This document shows, piece by piece, positions 44,007 to 52,442 of a stretch of 64,000 nt of DNA. A model generated the notes under the pieces. The model was not told where the DNA came from, did no database searches, and was given only the letters and a program-made list of their open reading frames with translations. Both the position numbers and the translations under genes were made by a program. The DNA comes from Bacillota bacterium. Lineage in GTDB: Bacteria; Bacillota; UBA4882; UBA8346. The DNA is taken from positions 26,331-90,330 of the forward strand of contig JAEVYU010000059.1 of NCBI GenBank assembly GCA_023392595.1, read 5' to 3'. Within the stretch, counting starts at the first letter, position 1; each line of letters starts with the position of its first letter.

Positions 44007-44794
44007 AAGGTTATTGGATGCTGGTCCGAAGCGTTTTGTTGAGCGGAGTCAACCACCGGGTTCATTTTTTCCTTATGTCGCTGGGAAACATCATCTATGT
44101 CATCCTGATTTATTATCTTTGGAAATCCATTTATGCCAATTCCAGTCAGTTGATGGGATTGTCGTTCCAGCAAACTTTTGCTTATTTGGCGATGGGGTCC
44201 TCTCTGTTTTGGCTATTGCTGACCTGGGTGGAGTACGACATGTCACAGGCGCTTACCAGCGGCGCCATTGCCAACAGGTTGTTAAAGCCTTTGGATTTGC
44301 AAATGTTTTATTTTATGAATGGGGTCGGTTATCTTATCAATAATTTTTTGTTTATCATGGTACCGGCCTTGTTCATGATGGCGCTGGCCTTTAAAGTGTC
44401 GGTTCCCTTGGGCTGGAATCTGTGTTGGTTTGCCTTGTCGGTGGTAGGTTCATTTGTCATTAATTTTCATATTGATTACATTGTCGGTTTGGTGTCTTTT
44501 TATACCGAGTCGATCTGGGGGATTAGTATTATTAAAGAAGCGGTCGTCACTACCTTCGCCGGGGCCGTGGTGCCTCTGCAGTTTTTCCCTGGAATTATCC
44601 GCCAGGTTCTGCAATGCCTGCCTTTTCAAACGATTTATCATACTCCGCTGATGATTTTAATTTCGCCGGAGCTAAGTCCGGGGAAGGTTGGCACGATGTT
44701 GCTGATCCAACTTTTTTGGGCGTTGGTTTGCATAGGGATGGCCAGATTGATTTACCTCCGGGCGATCCGGAAAATCACTATCCAGGGGGGGTGA
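44003..44794 (+). CDS. ABC-2 permease subunit 1
   Basis: This 263-residue protein has six predicted membrane helices and no large soluble domain. The segment ALTSGAIANRLLKPLDLQMFYF after the second helix is typical of the COG4587-type partner permease. It overlaps the ATPase gene by 4 bases (ATGA). With the next gene product it would form the export channel. Confidence 0.82.
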   Translation: MKGYWMLVRSVLLSGVNHRVHFFLMSLGNIIYVILIYYLWKSIYANSSQLMGLSFQQTFAYLAMGSSLFWLLLTWVEYDMSQALTSGAIANRLLKPLDLQMFYFMNGVGYLINNFLFIMVPALFMMALAFKVSVPLGWNLCWFALSVVGSFVINFHIDYIVGLVSFYTESIWGISIIKEAVVTTFAGAVVPLQFFPGIIRQVLQCLPFQTIYHTPLMILISPELSPGKVGTMLLIQLFWALVCIGMARLIYLRAIRKITIQGG

Positions 44795-44798
44795 ACGC

Positions 44799-45599
44799 AT
44801 GCTAAAGGAGCTGTGGTTCTATCTAAAAATATATTTTTATATCAGCTCACAGTATATTAAAGGAAGGATGCAGCACCGGAGCGATTTTCTTCTCTCGGCA
44901 CTGGGATTAATCGTAATGAATACCGCCGGATATTTTAGTTTTTGGATTGTCTTGCGGTCCGTTCCCTCGCTGAACGGCTGGAAATTTGAGGAACTGTTAT
45001 TTATATATGCTTTTTCACAGCTGGCCAGCAGCCCGATGGGAATCTTCTTTGATAATCTTTGGAATTTACGGTCTCACATTGTAGAGGGCACTTTTGTTAA
45101 ATTTTATTTCAAGCCGCTGAACATGCTGTTTTATTATACGGCCGAGGTACTGGATATCAAAGGGGTGAGCCAAAGCTTGCTTGCTTTGGGGGTCTTCGTA
45201 TACGCTTCGATGAAGCTCTCGATTCACTGGAACATGGTCAATCTATTGGTACTTCTGGTGACGCTTTTCAGTTCCGCCTTGTGCATGATTGGCATGATGT
45301 TGATGGCCGCTTCAAGCGGTTTTTGGATCCTAAACGCCAATGCCGTGATGGTCTTTACTTCCCGTATGCGAGAGCTTTCCCGCTATCCTTTGACGATTTT
45401 TAATATTTTTTTCCGTTATGCATTGACATTGATTATTCCCATCGGGTTTATTGGTTTTTATCCCGCCCAGTTCTTTTTAAGGCCAGCTGAATTATCTGTC
45501 TGGGTGTACCTATCGCCATTTTTTGGAGTCCTGTTTTTCCGCCTAGCCTATGAGATATGGAAAAGAGGTGTTAACAGTTATTCCGGAACAGGTTCGTGA
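44799..45599 (+). CDS. ABC-2 permease subunit 2
   Basis: This encodes 266 residues with six predicted membrane helices. The motif HIVEGTFVKFYFKPLNMLFYY mirrors the RLLKPL element of subunit 1, and the terminal half carries RELSRYPLTIFNIFFRYALTLIIPIGFI, as in COG3694-type permeases. It starts 4 bases after subunit 1. Its product exits together with that of the flanking radical SAM and aminotransferase genes, suggesting export of a made compound. Confidence 0.82.
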   Translation: MLKELWFYLKIYFYISSQYIKGRMQHRSDFLLSALGLIVMNTAGYFSFWIVLRSVPSLNGWKFEELLFIYAFSQLASSPMGIFFDNLWNLRSHIVEGTFVKFYFKPLNMLFYYTAEVLDIKGVSQSLLALGVFVYASMKLSIHWNMVNLLVLLVTLFSSALCMIGMMLMAASSGFWILNANAVMVFTSRMRELSRYPLTIFNIFFRYALTLIIPIGFIGFYPAQFFLRPAELSVWVYLSPFFGVLFFRLAYEIWKRGVNSYSGTGS

Positions 45600-45627
45600 T
45601 TTCACAACTTAAAAAGGAGAAAAAATC

Positions 45628-46974
45628 ATGAAATTACTGCTATTAAGGCCTTATTACGGCGTAAATGTCCATGGAGATATGCATGGGGACTTGGGAATTG
45701 CTGATTACTCACCGGAGATTTTTCCGGATCTTTCATTAGTGTGCGCCGCAACGGTTGCCAAAAATAATCAACTGCTAGAATTAACCGTGATGGACGCCAA
45801 TGCCGAAAAATTATATCCGGTGCAGGTCATTGAAAAAATCCGAAAGGGTACCCATGTTATTTTATTAAAAGCAGCGGCGCCAACGATTCAATATGATATT
45901 GAATTTGCTACTCAATTAAAGAAACATTTTCCCGGGGCCAGGTTAATCCTGGGCGGTCATATCGCCAAGATTCTTAAAACCTGGATTCAAACCAATGTGC
46001 CGGAAATTGATGAAGTAGTGGAAATCCCCGTTGAGAACTATGTGACGGAGTTGGTCAATGGCAAGGGTTCTTGGAAAGGAATCGATTATTTGCCGAATCC
46101 CGATTATTCCTTGTTGCCTTATAAGAAATATCGTAGCGCCGATGGTGAACTTCGAGGTTGCTTGTATATGAGCCGGGGTTGCCCCAGCGGATGCGCCTAT
46201 TGCCCATATTCATCCTTTTATCAACAGGGTATTGAGTTCCGTTCTCCGGAAAAGGTCATTGAAGATATTAAAGCTTTATTGAAACTGGGGATTAAGGTCA
46301 TCCACTTCCGGGATCAATATTTTACGTTAAATAAAAAAGCCGTGACGGATTTATGCCGGATGATCCGTCAACAAAAGCTGGACTTCAAATGGCGCTGCGA
46401 AACCAGAGCGGAGTCCTTGAATATTGAATTAATCAATCGGATGGTTGAAGCCGGAATGGAAATGATCAGTTTCGGCATTGAGTCGGCTTCGGAAAAAACA
46501 TTGAAAAACTATCGGCGGACTGTAAACAATCTGGATAAGGTGAAAGAATATACCCGCTATTTAATTCAAAAAAACGTCAAGACATTGGCTTTCTATATCA
46601 TCGGTTTTCCCGGCGACACCTGGGAGAAAATCCAGGCCACGTACAATTTAGCCCTGGAAATAAAAAGCACCTATGCTAAATTTTCAATCTTTTCCCAATG
46701 CACCTCGGATGTTCAGGGAAAGGAATTGACTCCGGAGGATTTTTCGCCATTTGAAAATACGATGGTCCAAAATCCCTCCAAATACCTTTCCCAGGATGAG
46801 TTACGTTATCTTGTAAACCACCTGATGCTGTCCTATCACTCGGAAATGAACGGCATGAAAAACGCCTACAAATTTCATTATCTGAATCAAATGAGGTTTG
46901 AGGAATTTTTGAAGAATGTCAAAGAATATATGCAAAACCGCTCGGTGATGGAAATTGAGAAAAAAATATCGTAG
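45628..46974 (+). CDS. B12-binding-type radical SAM protein
   Basis: This encodes 448 residues. The first 140 or so form a Rossmann-like domain of the B12-binding kind (VMDANAEKLYPVQVIEKI ... LILGGHIA), although the base-off His of the DxHxxG motif is missing. The radical SAM motif follows at C185, C189 and C192 (CPSGCAYC), with the late motif SFGIESASEKTLKNYRR that is standard for the BchE/MiaB-like group. AAGGAG precedes the ATG. These enzymes methylate or rearrange unreactive carbons. It may act on the same intermediate as the SPASM enzyme at 40419. Confidence 0.83.
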   Translation: MKLLLLRPYYGVNVHGDMHGDLGIADYSPEIFPDLSLVCAATVAKNNQLLELTVMDANAEKLYPVQVIEKIRKGTHVILLKAAAPTIQYDIEFATQLKKHFPGARLILGGHIAKILKTWIQTNVPEIDEVVEIPVENYVTELVNGKGSWKGIDYLPNPDYSLLPYKKYRSADGELRGCLYMSRGCPSGCAYCPYSSFYQQGIEFRSPEKVIEDIKALLKLGIKVIHFRDQYFTLNKKAVTDLCRMIRQQKLDFKWRCETRAESLNIELINRMVEAGMEMISFGIESASEKTLKNYRRTVNNLDKVKEYTRYLIQKNVKTLAFYIIGFPGDTWEKIQATYNLALEIKSTYAKFSIFSQCTSDVQGKELTPEDFSPFENTMVQNPSKYLSQDELRYLVNHLMLSYHSEMNGMKNAYKFHYLNQMRFEEFLKNVKEYMQNRSVMEIEKKIS

Positions 46975-46985
46975 GAGGGATCGGG

Positions 46986-48086
46986 ATGGTATTCGACTTT
47001 AATGATTATTTACCGGGTTTTCATTCGGAGGCGGCGACCAAGGAGTCTCTCCGGCAAAAGCTGAGCGACTATTTTCACTGCCATCATGCAACTTTAGTAG
47101 GAAACGGGACCATCGCCATCGAGATCGCTCTGAGGGCTTTTGGCCTTAAAAGAGGAACCAAGGTGATCGTTCCGGATCTTTCCTTCATCGCAACCGCCAC
47201 TGCAGTGGCGGATTGCGGCATGATACCGTTGTATGCCGATATCAGCGAAGAATATTTCGGGTTAACGGTAGAGTCGGTAAGGCAACAATATGATAGGAAT
47301 GATAATGTCGGGGCAGTCATCGTGGTACATTTCGCGGGGTTTGTTAACCGGCAAATATTCGCCATCAAGGAGTTTTGCCAAGAAAAAAATCTCTATTTGC
47401 TAGAGGATTGCGCGCAAGTATTTCCATGCGCGATAAAGGGGAAACGGGTGGGCGCCATCGGTGATGCCGGGACTTTCAGTTTGCAATCATCGAAAGTTGT
47501 TAACTGCGGCGAAGGAGGCATTATTACCACCAACTCCGAGGTCCTTGCCCGAAGATGTGAGTCCATTTCCAACTGGGGTTTAAGTTTCCCCGGCATTGAG
47601 CGGGATTCCAAGCTACCCAGCAGTAATTTCCGGATGAGTGCGGTCCAAAGTTATTTTGTCTTAAAGCAAATGGAGCTGTTGGATGGAATTGTGGCGGAAC
47701 GACTTAAGAAATATTCAGAATTCAAGGATTTGGCAAAGAAATACAATCTTAAACCGGCAACGCCTCAGGAAAAGGAGGGCATCGTCGACTGCCCCTTTTT
47801 TTTTCCGCTCAAAAGCAGCAAAGAAAAGCTCAATATGGTAGAACCCCGGACGGAATATCCGATGCGCAAATCGATGATGGTGCCGGCGATCCTCGCTTCT
47901 TTTCATCCGGACTTATTGGAAATCTATCAAAGTCTTTACTACGAAACCGACCGTACCAGCGACAAAGTTATCCGGGAGATTGATTTTATTAATTTCCGGA
48001 GTTGTGAGGATTTCTCCGCCGAAGAGGTTATCCGCCCATATTGGATGCCGGATAATATTGGGAATCATCAATTGATCATGAAGTAA
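46986..48086 (+). CDS. DegT/DnrJ/EryC1/StrS-family aminotransferase
   Basis: This 366-residue PLP enzyme has the substrate loop GNGTIAIEIALRAFGL, VPDLSFIATATAV, the cofactor Asp-Gln pair DCAQVF, and the Schiff-base Lys at 170 in SLQSSKVVNCGEGG. The family aminates keto-sugars (often UDP- or dTDP-linked) or, less often, other ketones. GGAGGG lies upstream. With a GH26-like protein and two radical SAM enzymes it hints that the product is an amino sugar or glycoside, but no nucleotidyltransferase or dehydratase is present here. Confidence 0.87.
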   Translation: MVFDFNDYLPGFHSEAATKESLRQKLSDYFHCHHATLVGNGTIAIEIALRAFGLKRGTKVIVPDLSFIATATAVADCGMIPLYADISEEYFGLTVESVRQQYDRNDNVGAVIVVHFAGFVNRQIFAIKEFCQEKNLYLLEDCAQVFPCAIKGKRVGAIGDAGTFSLQSSKVVNCGEGGIITTNSEVLARRCESISNWGLSFPGIERDSKLPSSNFRMSAVQSYFVLKQMELLDGIVAERLKKYSEFKDLAKKYNLKPATPQEKEGIVDCPFFFPLKSSKEKLNMVEPRTEYPMRKSMMVPAILASFHPDLLEIYQSLYYETDRTSDKVIREIDFINFRSCEDFSAEEVIRPYWMPDNIGNHQLIMK

Positions 48087-48271
48087 TGGGCTGTTGCAAA
48101 AGGAATTTAAAACAAGGAGCTATGCAAACGGAAGATTTTAGAACCGAGGCAAATTGAAATTTTAAAAAGATTTGGATTCCCTTATATTACTAAAGGATTT
48201 TTGGCTTTCCAATCGAAATCAAAATAATGAGAAACCAATTCATTTAAATAATTTTCAATTGAGGTGCGCTG

Positions 48272-48553
48272 ATGAATCGTTTGACGGATTTTCAAAAACG
48301 AATGATAGTCATAGGAATAGCAGCTTTTATGATATTGCTCGGAGTGGCTCAAGCCCTGATCAAAACGGATTTTTTTACCCAACATAAGCGATTAATCGAC
48401 GAAGTAACTTTTGTATTAATGTTAATTGCAGCAGTTCTGCTTTTCAGTAAAAAGAAGCCTAAACCTGAAGAGCCGAAACCGGCCGATGGTGAAAACCAGA
48501 CAATCGATACGGAAAAAACCCTTGAACAGACTCAAACTCACTCAAAGGAATAA
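48272..48553 (+). CDS. Small membrane protein with charged tail
   Basis: This 93-residue protein has two predicted helices (MIVIGIAAFMILLGVAQAL and EVTFVLMLIAAVLLF) and a Lys/Glu/Pro-rich tail of about 30 residues (KKKPKPEEPKPADGENQT). GAGGTG precedes the ATG. The function is unknown. A terminator follows at once, so it is a single-gene unit. Confidence 0.7.
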   Translation: MNRLTDFQKRMIVIGIAAFMILLGVAQALIKTDFFTQHKRLIDEVTFVLMLIAAVLLFSKKKPKPEEPKPADGENQTIDTEKTLEQTQTHSKE

Positions 48554-48561
48554 TGATTCTT

Positions 48562-48591
48562 AAAAGACTTTCCGTAGAGGGAGTCTTTTTT
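48562..48591 (+). terminator. Rho-independent terminator
   Basis: AAAGACTTTCC pairs with GGGAGTCTTT and the T-run continues. It follows the small membrane protein gene. Confidence 0.8.
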
Positions 48592-48727
48592 GTTGGGTAT
48601 TTCATATTTTTTTACCGGAAAACCAATAATAAGGTTAGAATTTATTAAGCGACACTTTGGATCTTGGTTGATCTTTTAAAATAGGGGGCTAGTGTGGGGT
48701 TTGGAACATTTAACCGTGGAGATGATT

Positions 48728-49123
48728 ATGAATGAAACACCGGGGGTTCGGCTTAACTCTTGGATACACGAAAATATTATGACTACGCCGCCATTATTTG
48801 CATATACGGAGAGGGGCGGGGCGGAAATTTCTTATTTTCCCGGAGGACATCATCAAAGAATTGCTGTCAGTGATCGGGCTCTTGCCGAAAAAGTACCGGG
48901 ATATTCCACTGATATTGCTGAAGCCTGGAAAGTTGTTGAGACGATTAACTCAAGAGGTTGGCAGTTTTGCATTCGTCTGAACCGGGATGGCCGGGTTATT
49001 GCGGAGAGTGGCCCTGAAAATTGCAATGCCAGTAATTTTTTTAACGATCATCAATATTTTGAGACGGTTCCGGAGGCTATTTGTAAAGCTGTTTTGCTTG
49101 GAATATTAGAAACCCCAATTTAA
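48728..49123 (+). CDS. Phage ABA-sandwich-domain-like protein
   Basis: This 131-residue protein starts at the ATG at 48728 with GGAGA 6 bases upstream; a GTG at 48692 is an alternative. The second half (YSTDIAEAWKVVETINSRGWQF ... NDHQYFETVPEAICKAVLLGILE) follows the small domain called the phage ABA sandwich, common in phage and plasmid proteins. The first 40 residues (TERGGAEISYFPGG) are not recognised. It may be a trace of a mobile element near the tRNA gene. Confidence 0.6.
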   Translation: MNETPGVRLNSWIHENIMTTPPLFAYTERGGAEISYFPGGHHQRIAVSDRALAEKVPGYSTDIAEAWKVVETINSRGWQFCIRLNRDGRVIAESGPENCNASNFFNDHQYFETVPEAICKAVLLGILETPI

Positions 49124-49144
49124 GGGGCAGGTTCCGGGTAACGA

Positions 49145-49247
49145 GTAAAACGTTCTCTAAATAACTACTCAATGATTGTGAACGTTTTACTTAAGTAGAG
49201 CGTATCTTCCCCATTTCTTATTGCCGTTTATTTACGATACGCTCTAC
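49145..49247. repeat. Two tandem perfect hairpins
   Basis: GTAAAACGTTC (49145-49155) is exactly reverse-complemented at 49180-49190, with 24 bases between. Then GTAGAGCGTATC (49195-49206) is reverse-complemented at 49236-49247, with 29 bases between. Neither has a T-run long enough for a typical terminator. They lie between the ABA-sandwich gene and the tRNA promoter. Confidence 0.6.
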
Positions 49248-49297
49248 GAGTATTCAACCTAAGTTGCCTTAACCCAAAAGAAGGAATTGGCTATAGG

Positions 49298-49326
49298 TTG
49301 TAAAAGGGATTCTAATTTGCTATAAT
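49298..49326 (+). promoter_or_regulatory. tRNA-Arg promoter
   Basis: TTGTAA (49298-49303) and TATAAT (49321-49326) are separated by 17 bases, placing the start site about 40 bases before the tRNA. Confidence 0.7.
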
Positions 49327-49370
49327 ATTAACGTTCTTCGAATGTAGTTTCAATAATTGTTTTTTTAAAT

Positions 49371-49446
49371 GGCCCTGTAGCTCAGAGGATAGAGCAGCGG
49401 TTTCCTAAACCGTGTGTCGGATGTTCGACTCATCTCAGGGCCGCCA
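49371..49446 (+). tRNA. tRNA-Arg (CCU anticodon)
   Basis: A full cloverleaf folds by eye. The acceptor stem is GGCCCTG/CAGGGCC, the D stem GCTC/GAGC, the anticodon loop TTCCTAA with CCT at 34-36 (reading AGG), and the T stem GGATG/CATCT with loop TTCGACT. Discriminator G and a genome-encoded CCA complete it, giving 76 bases. A strong hairpin terminator follows 10 bases later, so it is transcribed alone. Confidence 0.95.
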
Positions 49447-49455
49447 AGAAAATTC

Positions 49456-49480
49456 CCAGCATAATGCTGGTTTTTTATTT
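49456..49480 (+). terminator. Terminator of the tRNA transcript
   Basis: CCAGCA and TGCTGG with a 3-base loop, then TTTTTTATTTT. Confidence 0.9.
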
Positions 49481-49574
49481 TAATGGCTAACCGGTCAGAA
49501 ATTCGGTTGGTCGGCCTTGGATGATAAAACTTGATTCTTTTGCCATATAATGCGTACAGACCCGCGGTTAAAAC

Positions 49575-49604
49575 AAAACCCCGGCTGAGTAACCAGGGTT
49601 TTTA
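49575..49604 (-). terminator. Terminator of the small Cys protein gene
   Basis: On the reverse strand AAACCCTGG pairs imperfectly with CCGGGGTTT, followed by TTTTGTTTTAA. It lies just past the stop at 49614. Confidence 0.7.
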
Positions 49605-49613
49605 GTGTTGGAA

Positions 49614-49796
49614 TTAGTCGAATATACTTAAAAGAGCCGACTTAATCGGGCAAGTTTTCAGTGTGCATTCCCCGTCGTGTACACAGGTCATAGAAACGGA
49701 TGGCTTGCCGTTGCCGAGAGAATGAACTGTAATTGTTCGGCCTTCATTATAAACCGGGCAGCTTCCTTTAAAAAATTTAGTTGGGGTGTGAGTCAT
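49614..49796 (-). CDS. Small cysteine-containing hypothetical protein
   Basis: This encodes 60 residues. AAGGAGA lies 8 bases before the ATG and a terminator follows the stop, so it forms a good one-gene unit. Cysteines at 13, 38, 44 and 49 (GSCPVYN, MTCVHDGECTLKTC) could bind zinc or a small Fe-S cluster. The phrase RTITVHSLGNGKPSVSMTC suggests a beta-rich fold. No family was recognised. Confidence 0.65.
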   Translation of the reverse strand: MTHTPTKFFKGSCPVYNEGRTITVHSLGNGKPSVSMTCVHDGECTLKTCPIKSALLSIFD

Positions 49797-50147
49797 GTTT
49801 GGTTTCTCCTTTGTGTCCGTGAGGTCGAGGATTATTTTACGCTATAAATTTATCGTCATCTCATGGAAATAGATTAGAGGAAAAGTTTCAATAGCAGGGA
49901 TGATATCTTGAAAAAAGCATAGGGAAGATATAATGATCTGGGGAACTTTATGGAACTCAAAGCGTTAATATAAATATCAACTCCCTTTTTTCATTATGTA
50001 AATCCTCCTCTGATTACCCCGCTACCTATTTGGTAGTGGGGGTTTTTTTATATTTGGCCGCATTCATACCGAAATCTCCCGTTAGACATTATTGAAAAAG
50101 GATGCCAACAAAGGGCATCCTTTTTCTTACGATATTGGATTCAAGGA
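49797..50147. other. Intergenic with two terminators
   Basis: CCCCGCTACC (50017-50026) pairs with GGTAGTGGGG, followed by seven T (plus-strand terminator to about 50049), although no plus-strand gene precedes it. A second hairpin, AAAAAGGATGCC (50096-50107) with GGGCATCCTTTTT (50113-50125), suits the minus-strand microprotein gene. A short untranslated transcript ending at 50049 is possible; nothing else was seen. Confidence 0.55.
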
Positions 50148-50261
50148 TTAGATGAAACCACCGCCACAGAAACAGCAGAAAAGTAGCAGGATAACGATTA
50201 TCCAAATAAAGCCGCCACCGCCAAACCATTCAGCATTAACACCAGCGCCATCGGCTCCCAT
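50148..50261 (-). CDS. YjcZ-like Gly-rich microprotein (37 aa)
   Basis: This is a small gene with AGGAGG 8 bases before its ATG at 50261 and a terminator about 25 bases past its stop. The product has a polar Gly/Ala start, a GGGGFIWIIVILLLFCC membrane helix and a CGGGFI end. This is the pattern of YjcZ-type microproteins found in spore-forming Bacillota: a GGG box before a single hydrophobic helix. Some of these are sporulation-associated; the function here is not known. Confidence 0.7.
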   Translation of the reverse strand: MGADGAGVNAEWFGGGGFIWIIVILLLFCCFCGGGFI

Positions 50262-50296
50262 TTTATTACACCTCCTAGGAAAGTTTATTCTATTTT

Positions 50297-50524
50297 ATGC
50301 CCTGGTTGAAACGAATGGGATATGGCAAAGGTACTTTTTCAGGTGAAATCCGGTTACAGCCTGCTCGGGAATTATTGCTGAAGCTTTCGGAATTGGAAAA
50401 TGATCTCCATGAGGGGTTACCAAAACAATATCGCCATCATGGGGTTCGCTGGTCATCATATACGGATCAAAAACAATTTTATATGAGTATATTGGAGGTT
50501 TATAAAATAGGGGTTATCATTTGA
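50297..50524 (+). CDS. Small hypothetical protein
   Basis: This encodes 75 residues. It is divergent from the microprotein gene and convergent with the next gene, sharing no overlap. The N-terminus is basic; RELLLKLSELENDLHEGLP is helical and YTDQKQFYMSILEVYKIGVII looks like a folded end. The ribosome site is poor, and ATG 50315 is an alternative start. No family was recognised. Confidence 0.45.
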   Translation: MPWLKRMGYGKGTFSGEIRLQPARELLLKLSELENDLHEGLPKQYRHHGVRWSSYTDQKQFYMSILEVYKIGVII

Positions 50525-50797
50525 TTAAGAATAAAGTCCCTTGGATACGGTTTCTTCTTTTTCGCCTTTTTGGTTCAAGGCGTCACAAATCCGCTGGCTA
50601 ATTTCAATCTGAATTTGCTGAGCTTCGAGTATGGCCTGCAATCTTTGATCCAAGTTGGTTTCAATTCGGAGGACAGCTGTTTCAATATTATCGATTCTTT
50701 GATAGAGTTGGTTTGTCGTTTGACGAATTTCGGTATTCTCCCGTTTCAAACCTTCCAATATTTCCAATAAAAGCTCTTGAAACCTTTCGTTTTCCAT
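50525..50797 (-). CDS. Coiled-coil hypothetical protein
   Basis: This encodes 90 residues from the ATG at 50797 (GGGGAA upstream). Nearly the whole chain is heptad-like: FQELLLEILEGLKRENTEIRQTTNQLYQRIDNIETAVLRIETNLDQRLQAILEAQQ. It suggests a homotypic coiled coil of about 70 residues. Its stop is 27 bases from deoD's region on the same strand, so it may be co-transcribed with deoD. The function is unknown. Confidence 0.65.
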   Translation of the reverse strand: MENERFQELLLEILEGLKRENTEIRQTTNQLYQRIDNIETAVLRIETNLDQRLQAILEAQQIQIEISQRICDALNQKGEKEETVSKGLYS

Positions 50798-50829
50798 GGT
50801 TATTCCCCACTTTCCATTTTTCGGTACGG

Positions 50830-51537
50830 TCAAGCCAGTTCTAAAGCTAATTCCATCATCTGCGTAAAGGAAGTCTGTCTTTCCTCAGGGGTAGTGGCCT
50901 CATGGGTGACTAAGGAATCGGATACCGTTAGAATGCATAAAGCATTGACTCCGGCATAGGCAGCATTCATATACAAGGCGGCGGCCTCCATTTCAATCGC
51001 GAGTACGCCCATCTTCGCCCATTTTTTCCAGGAATTCGGATCGGCATCATAGAAAGTGTCGGAGGAAAGAATATTACCTACTTGAACCGGAATATTTTTT
51101 TTGGCGGCGGTTTCAACAGTTTTTCTTATTAAATCCCAGGAAGCGGTCGGCGCATAAGTACCGGGTAATTGATATTGGGAACCATAATTGGAATTGGTGG
51201 AGGCCGATAACCCGACTACAATATCCCGGAGATGGACTTCGGGGCGTAATGAACCACAGGAGCCGATGCGGATCAAGTTTTTAACATCATAAAAATGAAT
51301 GAGTTCGTAGGAATAAATACCGATGGACGGCATCCCCATTCCTGTTCCCATTACCGATATTTTTCTCCCGTGATAGGTTCCGGTGAAACCGGACATATTA
51401 CGAACACCATTGAACTGAATTGGATTTTCCAAATAGTTTTCAGCAATAAACTTGGCCCGTAAAGGATCTCCGGGAAGCAAAACCGTACTGGCGATAGTTC
51501 CCAGGTTGTCAACTTCGATATGAGGGGTCGGAATCAT
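50830..51537 (-). CDS. deoD: Purine nucleoside phosphorylase
   Basis: This 235-residue protein has the hexameric PNP/UP fold: LLPGDPLRAKFIAE near residue 20, GTGMGMPSIGIYSYEL, RIGSCGSL, and the substrate-binding IEMEAAALYM with TVSDSLV carrying the catalytic Asp. The length and wording match DeoD. It cleaves purine nucleosides to base and ribose-1-phosphate and complements udp and deoB elsewhere in this window. The ATG at 51537 has GGAGTG upstream. Confidence 0.92.
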   Translation of the reverse strand: MIPTPHIEVDNLGTIASTVLLPGDPLRAKFIAENYLENPIQFNGVRNMSGFTGTYHGRKISVMGTGMGMPSIGIYSYELIHFYDVKNLIRIGSCGSLRPEVHLRDIVVGLSASTNSNYGSQYQLPGTYAPTASWDLIRKTVETAAKKNIPVQVGNILSSDTFYDADPNSWKKWAKMGVLAIEMEAAALYMNAAYAGVNALCILTVSDSLVTHEATTPEERQTSFTQMMELALELA

Positions 51538-51728
51538 GGTATCACTCCAATTTATTGGTATCAGAACTATCATTCTACGAAACGTTCCAATATCCTGCCT
51601 GGGATATTTACCTGTACCTGCTATTTATTTTCCATGCCCGCTGTTACCGGCCTAATATTTATCAACCATCGTTTTCCGGAGGGATATATTATTGTAAAAA
51701 ATATTTTGCGGAAATGGAGGTTTTCCAA

Positions 51729-52442
51729 TTGAAAAATCGTGAAGATGTAGAATATTTAGTTACATCCGAGCTTTTGGATTATTCGGTTTTAACGCAAGAC
51801 AAAACCTTGGATTTACTGAGAAAATACCAATTCGGATTATGTCTTTGCGTGCATGAAAATCAATTAAACAATCCGTTGCATCTCATTTGCAGGGCCTGCG
51901 AAAATTCCGGAATTCCACTCATTCTGTGGCCGTTGTTATCGGAAAGCAAAGGCCTTTATCTCAATAAATATTCGGTGAAGGCATATCATCAATATTTGGA
52001 TCAATTGTTTCAGTGGCTGGATGAACATCAACATGTTATTTACGGGATGTTGGTCGATTGTGAGCCTGATTATGAAGCGCCGAAAACGGAGTCCTTTTCA
52101 CCGGTCCTCGACAATATATGGGATAATTTGCGAGACTTGGATGAGGCGGCTTTTAACGCCGCGGTCCAAGAATTCAGACAAATCATCAAAAAAATCAAAT
52201 CCCATGGCTGTAAAGCCATTGGGGCGGCTATGCCGTTTGTATGTCATGACGTTTTAGAAAAGAGCCAGGCCTGGCAGGATTATTGGGGTGGTCCGGTAGT
52301 GGGTCTTGACTGGGATATGCTGGTTTTTATGCTGTTTGGAAGCTGGTTTGTACAAATGGGTATGGATTGGCCCACTGCGCATTATCTAATTTATGATTAT
52401 ACCAAAACCATTAAAAAGATAGGCGGGGTAAAGCTGTGGTAG
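51729..52442 (+). CDS. TIM-barrel-like hypothetical protein, N-terminal part of a split gene
   Basis: This encodes 237 residues from a TTG with GGAGG 8 bases upstream. Barrel-like strands are visible (FGLCLCVHEN, IPLILWPLL, IYGMLVDCEPDYE, KAIGAAMPFV, GPVVGLDWDML). It stops at TAG 52440-52442, and a second frame beginning inside it continues with strand-like GVTAPGTG and RIGIYDLKGI. Together the two parts would make one barrel of about 355 residues. No family was recognised. It could be a real two-part gene or a frameshift. Confidence 0.6.
   Translation: MKNREDVEYLVTSELLDYSVLTQDKTLDLLRKYQFGLCLCVHENQLNNPLHLICRACENSGIPLILWPLLSESKGLYLNKYSVKAYHQYLDQLFQWLDEHQHVIYGMLVDCEPDYEAPKTESFSPVLDNIWDNLRDLDEAAFNAAVQEFRQIIKKIKSHGCKAIGAAMPFVCHDVLEKSQAWQDYWGGPVVGLDWDMLVFMLFGSWFVQMGMDWPTAHYLIYDYTKTIKKIGGVKLW

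Noticed and set aside
50152..50346. Plus-strand Pro-rich ORF across the microprotein gene
   Set aside because: It is the antisense shadow of the Gly-rich microprotein; the minus strand has the ribosome site, helix and terminator.
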